Shown here: positions 15,635 through 17,480 of the stretch, piece by piece | Layout: every line of letters begins with the position of its first letter | How positions within the stretch are numbered: the stretch's first letter is position 1 | From: JAISFI01 sp031552335 | Lineage (GTDB): Bacteria; Bacteroidota; Bacteroidia; Bacteroidales; Azobacteroidaceae | Reading direction: 5' to 3' | Length of the DNA stretch: 17,480 bases | Assembly (NCBI GenBank): GCA_031552335.1 | Contig: JAVBMQ010000210.1 | Location: 1 to 17,480 of the forward strand | The notes under the pieces: model-generated | Seen by the model: only the letters and a program-made list of their open reading frames with translations | The model's database searches: none | Told to the model about the DNA's origin: nothing | Program-made: the position numbers and the translations under genes

Positions 15635-15700
15635 TACCATATTTGTGCCGGGCGTTAATTGGCGACAATGTGGGTCTTACCGCACCTTAACGCACCTTAT
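15628..15700. repeat. two tandem repeat pairs upstream of the HTH gene
   Basis: ATATTTGTACC (15628-15638) is followed directly by ATATTTGTGCC (15639-15649), an 11-base tandem duplication with one change. Further on, CGCACCTTAA (15681-15690) is followed directly by CGCACCTTAT (15691-15700). Such repeats near a tyrosine recombinase fit binding sites for the integrase arm domain or the excisionase-like protein. Confidence 0.7.
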
Positions 15701-15741
15701 TGGTTCTTAATCAGCGATAATGTAACGGATAGTAGATAAAT

Positions 15742-16311
15742 ATGGGATTTAGCAAGTTGAAAATACCAAAGATTTGCGAGCAATGCAGCAAAGCTTTTGA
15801 GGCGAAGACAGTGGTCACTCGCTTCTGTAGTACTGCCTGTGCAAATAAGTCAGGCAAAGAGAAAAAGAAGCAGGCAAAGGAAGCAGAACAGAAGCAAACT
15901 CTTCTGGAGGAATCGGCCGAGAAGATTGCTCAAATGCAGACGCGTCCCTATATTTCTATAATGGAAGCAACTATTCTTTTCGGCATCTCAAAGAATACTA
16001 TCCACCGCTTAATTAAAGCAGAGAAAGTTCCGGCAGTTAATTTCGGATTGCGACTAACAAGGGTTAGTCGGGTACACCTCGAAGAGATGTTTACAGCAAT
16101 AGAGATACCTGAAGAGCCGAAAGAGAAGCCTATGAAGTTACATTACGAGATAGATGAGTGTTATACCATTAACGAAATTTCTGAAAAATATGGAGTTTCA
16201 CTCTCAACGGTTGATAATACAATTCGCCGAAATAGCCTTCCGAAACGTCAAGTTGGCAATTATGTATATGTACCAAAAGAATTGATTGATAAAATATTCG
16301 CGAGGAAATGA
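15742..16311 (+). CDS. zinc-finger and double helix-turn-helix protein of an integrative element (excisionase-like)
   Basis: A 189-residue protein with three visible parts. A short N-terminal zinc-binding segment has Cys12, Cys15, Cys29 and Cys33 (CEQC and FCSTAC). A Lys/Glu-rich, probably helical linker spans 37-66. Two winged HTH units of the excisionase/MerR-like type follow: PYISIMEATILFGISKNTIH (69-88) and YTINEISEKYGVSLSTVDNT (141-160), the second ending in GNYVYVPKELIDKIFARK. The stop overlaps the integrase start as ATGA, so the two are co-translated. Known DNA-binding partners of Bacteroidetes element integrases look like this, and it probably controls excision or integrase expression. 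Not a host gene: it lies past the dnaK terminator, and its sequence appears less A/T-rich than the neighbours. Confidence 0.75.
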   Translation: MGFSKLKIPKICEQCSKAFEAKTVVTRFCSTACANKSGKEKKKQAKEAEQKQTLLEESAEKIAQMQTRPYISIMEATILFGISKNTIHRLIKAEKVPAVNFGLRLTRVSRVHLEEMFTAIEIPEEPKEKPMKLHYEIDECYTINEISEKYGVSLSTVDNTIRRNSLPKRQVGNYVYVPKELIDKIFARK

Positions 16312-17480
16312 AAGAGTTATCCAATACCAAAGTTACTGTTCGCCTTCGGAAAGTCGAAGACCGCAAGGAGTGGTATGTTTATATTGAAAGCTATCCTGTG
16401 TTTGTTCCCGGAAAGAAAGTTCCACAACGAATACGCGAATACTTGAACCGTAGCATTACTACTGTGGAATGGGATAGGAAGCGTACCGCCCGCACTGAAG
16501 AGATGGAACAAAAACCTATAAGCCCAAGCGTGATGATAACGGTATCATTATTTGCCGAAGCGAAAGAGACCAGGAAAGTATGTTGTATGCTGATGGTGTA
16601 AGAAAACTTCGCCAACGAGAATATGATAATGTCGATTTATACAGCGATACGGAAACTGCCCAAGCGGAACAGAAAGAACGCTCACAACAGAATTTCATTG
16701 AATACTTTGGTATCATACTAAAAAAACGCCACGTCAACAGTTCAGAATCTATTATTGTGAATTGGCGACGGACACACGAATTATTAAAGATTTTCGCAGG
16801 TGAGTATCTGCCATTTTCCAAAATAGATAACCGTTTGGCAGAAGATTTTAGAACGTTTATGTTGTCTGCCCCTTGTGGTGGCAACAAAAGTGGCACAGTC
16901 TCACAAAATACCGCCGCAACTTATTTTTCTATTTTCAAGGCAGTTCTCAAACAAGCTTTTGTCGATGAATATTTGATGGTTGATTTATCCGCTAAAATAA
17001 AAGGGATTCAGGAACAGGAATCACGCCGCGAATATTTGACTGTTGAAGAACTCAATACTCTTGCTGCTACGCCATGCGAACGGGGTGTACTCAAACGTTC
17101 GGCCCTTTTCTCTGCCCTCACCGGCTTGCGGCATTGCGATATTCAAAAACTACGGTGGAAAGAAATCAGCATGGATGGAAACCAAGCCCGCCTGCATTTT
17201 ACACAGCAAAAAACCAAAGGCGTTGAATATACGCCCATTTCTGAACAAGCCCTGCAACTATGCGGCGAACGGCGAGACCCGGAACAATTAGTATTTGAAG
17301 ATCTGCCCGACCCTGCGTGGATTTCCAAACCACTCAAACAATGGGTGGAAGCCGCTGGCATTAAGAAGAGAATCACCTATCATTGCTTCCGACACACATT
17401 TGCGACCCTTCAATTGAGCAGTGGCACAGACATTTACACCGTTAGCAAGATGCTTGGGCATACGAATGTGAAAACCACTC
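16308..17480 (+). pseudogene. tyrosine recombinase (integrase) of an integrative element, frameshifted and cut by the window edge
   Basis: The first frame (16308-16601) starts MKELSNTKVTVRLRKVEDRK and stops after 97 residues, but from about 16514 the -1 frame continues the integrase: TYKPKRDDNGIIICRS, then open to the window end. One A missing from the run at 16510-16514 explains the shift; restoring it gives EQKTYKPKR. Beyond it come a SAM-like core-binding domain (about 16670-17000) and the catalytic domain: Arg in TGLRHCD (17129-17131), the Lys in QQKTKGVEY, HCFRHT (HxxR, 17381-17392), and LGH (His at 17459-17461). The nucleophile Tyr would lie just past the edge. The enzyme would integrate and excise the element. 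The break may be a real mutation, a sequencing error in the A-run, or less likely a programmed shift. Confidence 0.88.

Noticed and set aside
15513..15741. tRNA gene as attachment site of the element
   Set aside because: No cloverleaf or CCA-type end is visible; the gap holds the dnaK terminator and short repeats only.
16516..16896. Open frame of 126 codons on the minus strand
   Set aside because: It is antisense to the integrase, whose own frame shows clear family motifs over the same stretch.
1..17480. CRISPR arrays, rRNA or tRNA genes, defence-system genes
   Set aside because: No regularly spaced repeats, no RNA gene signatures and no defence-type domains were seen.

Overview
The window looks like a chromosomal segment of an AT-rich Bacteroidales bacterium. 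The grounds are a glucanotransferase of the Bacteroidetes type, the gene order mtaB / LpxL-like acyltransferase / family 2 glycosyltransferase, an HU of the 'TGINP' type, paired rhomboids of which one ends in a DUF6576-like tail, and promoters that repeatedly fit the Bacteroidetes TTTG (-33) / TAnnTTTG (-7) pattern rather than the E. coli one. The genus cannot be fixed from the sequence alone.

Layout. Positions 1-1098 hold the 3' part of a 4-alpha-glucanotransferase gene, tail to tail with a bactofilin gene (1093-1461, minus). folB (1578-1931, plus) ends inside the tail of a minus-strand operon mtaB > acyltransferase > glycosyltransferase (5139 down to 1915), which couples tRNA modification with envelope synthesis. 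A compact divergent promoter region (5244-5289) separates mtaB from an acyl-CoA synthetase (5315-6976). A small Pro/Glu/Ala/Thr-rich lipoprotein follows (7096-7302), with a strong terminator. A minus-strand pair, argS and a FemAB/GNAT-like protein (10164 down to 7471), lies next to HU (10557-10285, minus). On the plus strand comes an overlapping trio of rhomboid, rhomboid and membrane-anchored endonuclease/exonuclease/phosphatase protein (10801-13442), then dnaK (13596-15512) with a perfect terminator stem.

Immediately after the dnaK terminator the character changes. A repeat-rich non-coding stretch (15585-15741) precedes a zinc-finger plus double-HTH protein (15742-16311) that overlaps by ATGA a tyrosine recombinase running off the right edge. 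This is the integration module at the left end of an integrative element inserted downstream of dnaK. The recombinase gene carries an apparent one-base deletion in an A-run near codon 69; the remaining frame is open to the window end and keeps the R, K, HxxR and H catalytic residues.

Most of the window is ordinary housekeeping DNA. I did not find a clear new defence or other novel system. The items most worth a second look are the element boundary and its repeats, the integrase frameshift, the unusual dnaK upstream region (three CTGTCA repeats and a sigma-54-like TTGGCAC/TTG pair), a perfect 9-bp inverted repeat in the mtaB leader, and the argS / FemAB-like pairing.
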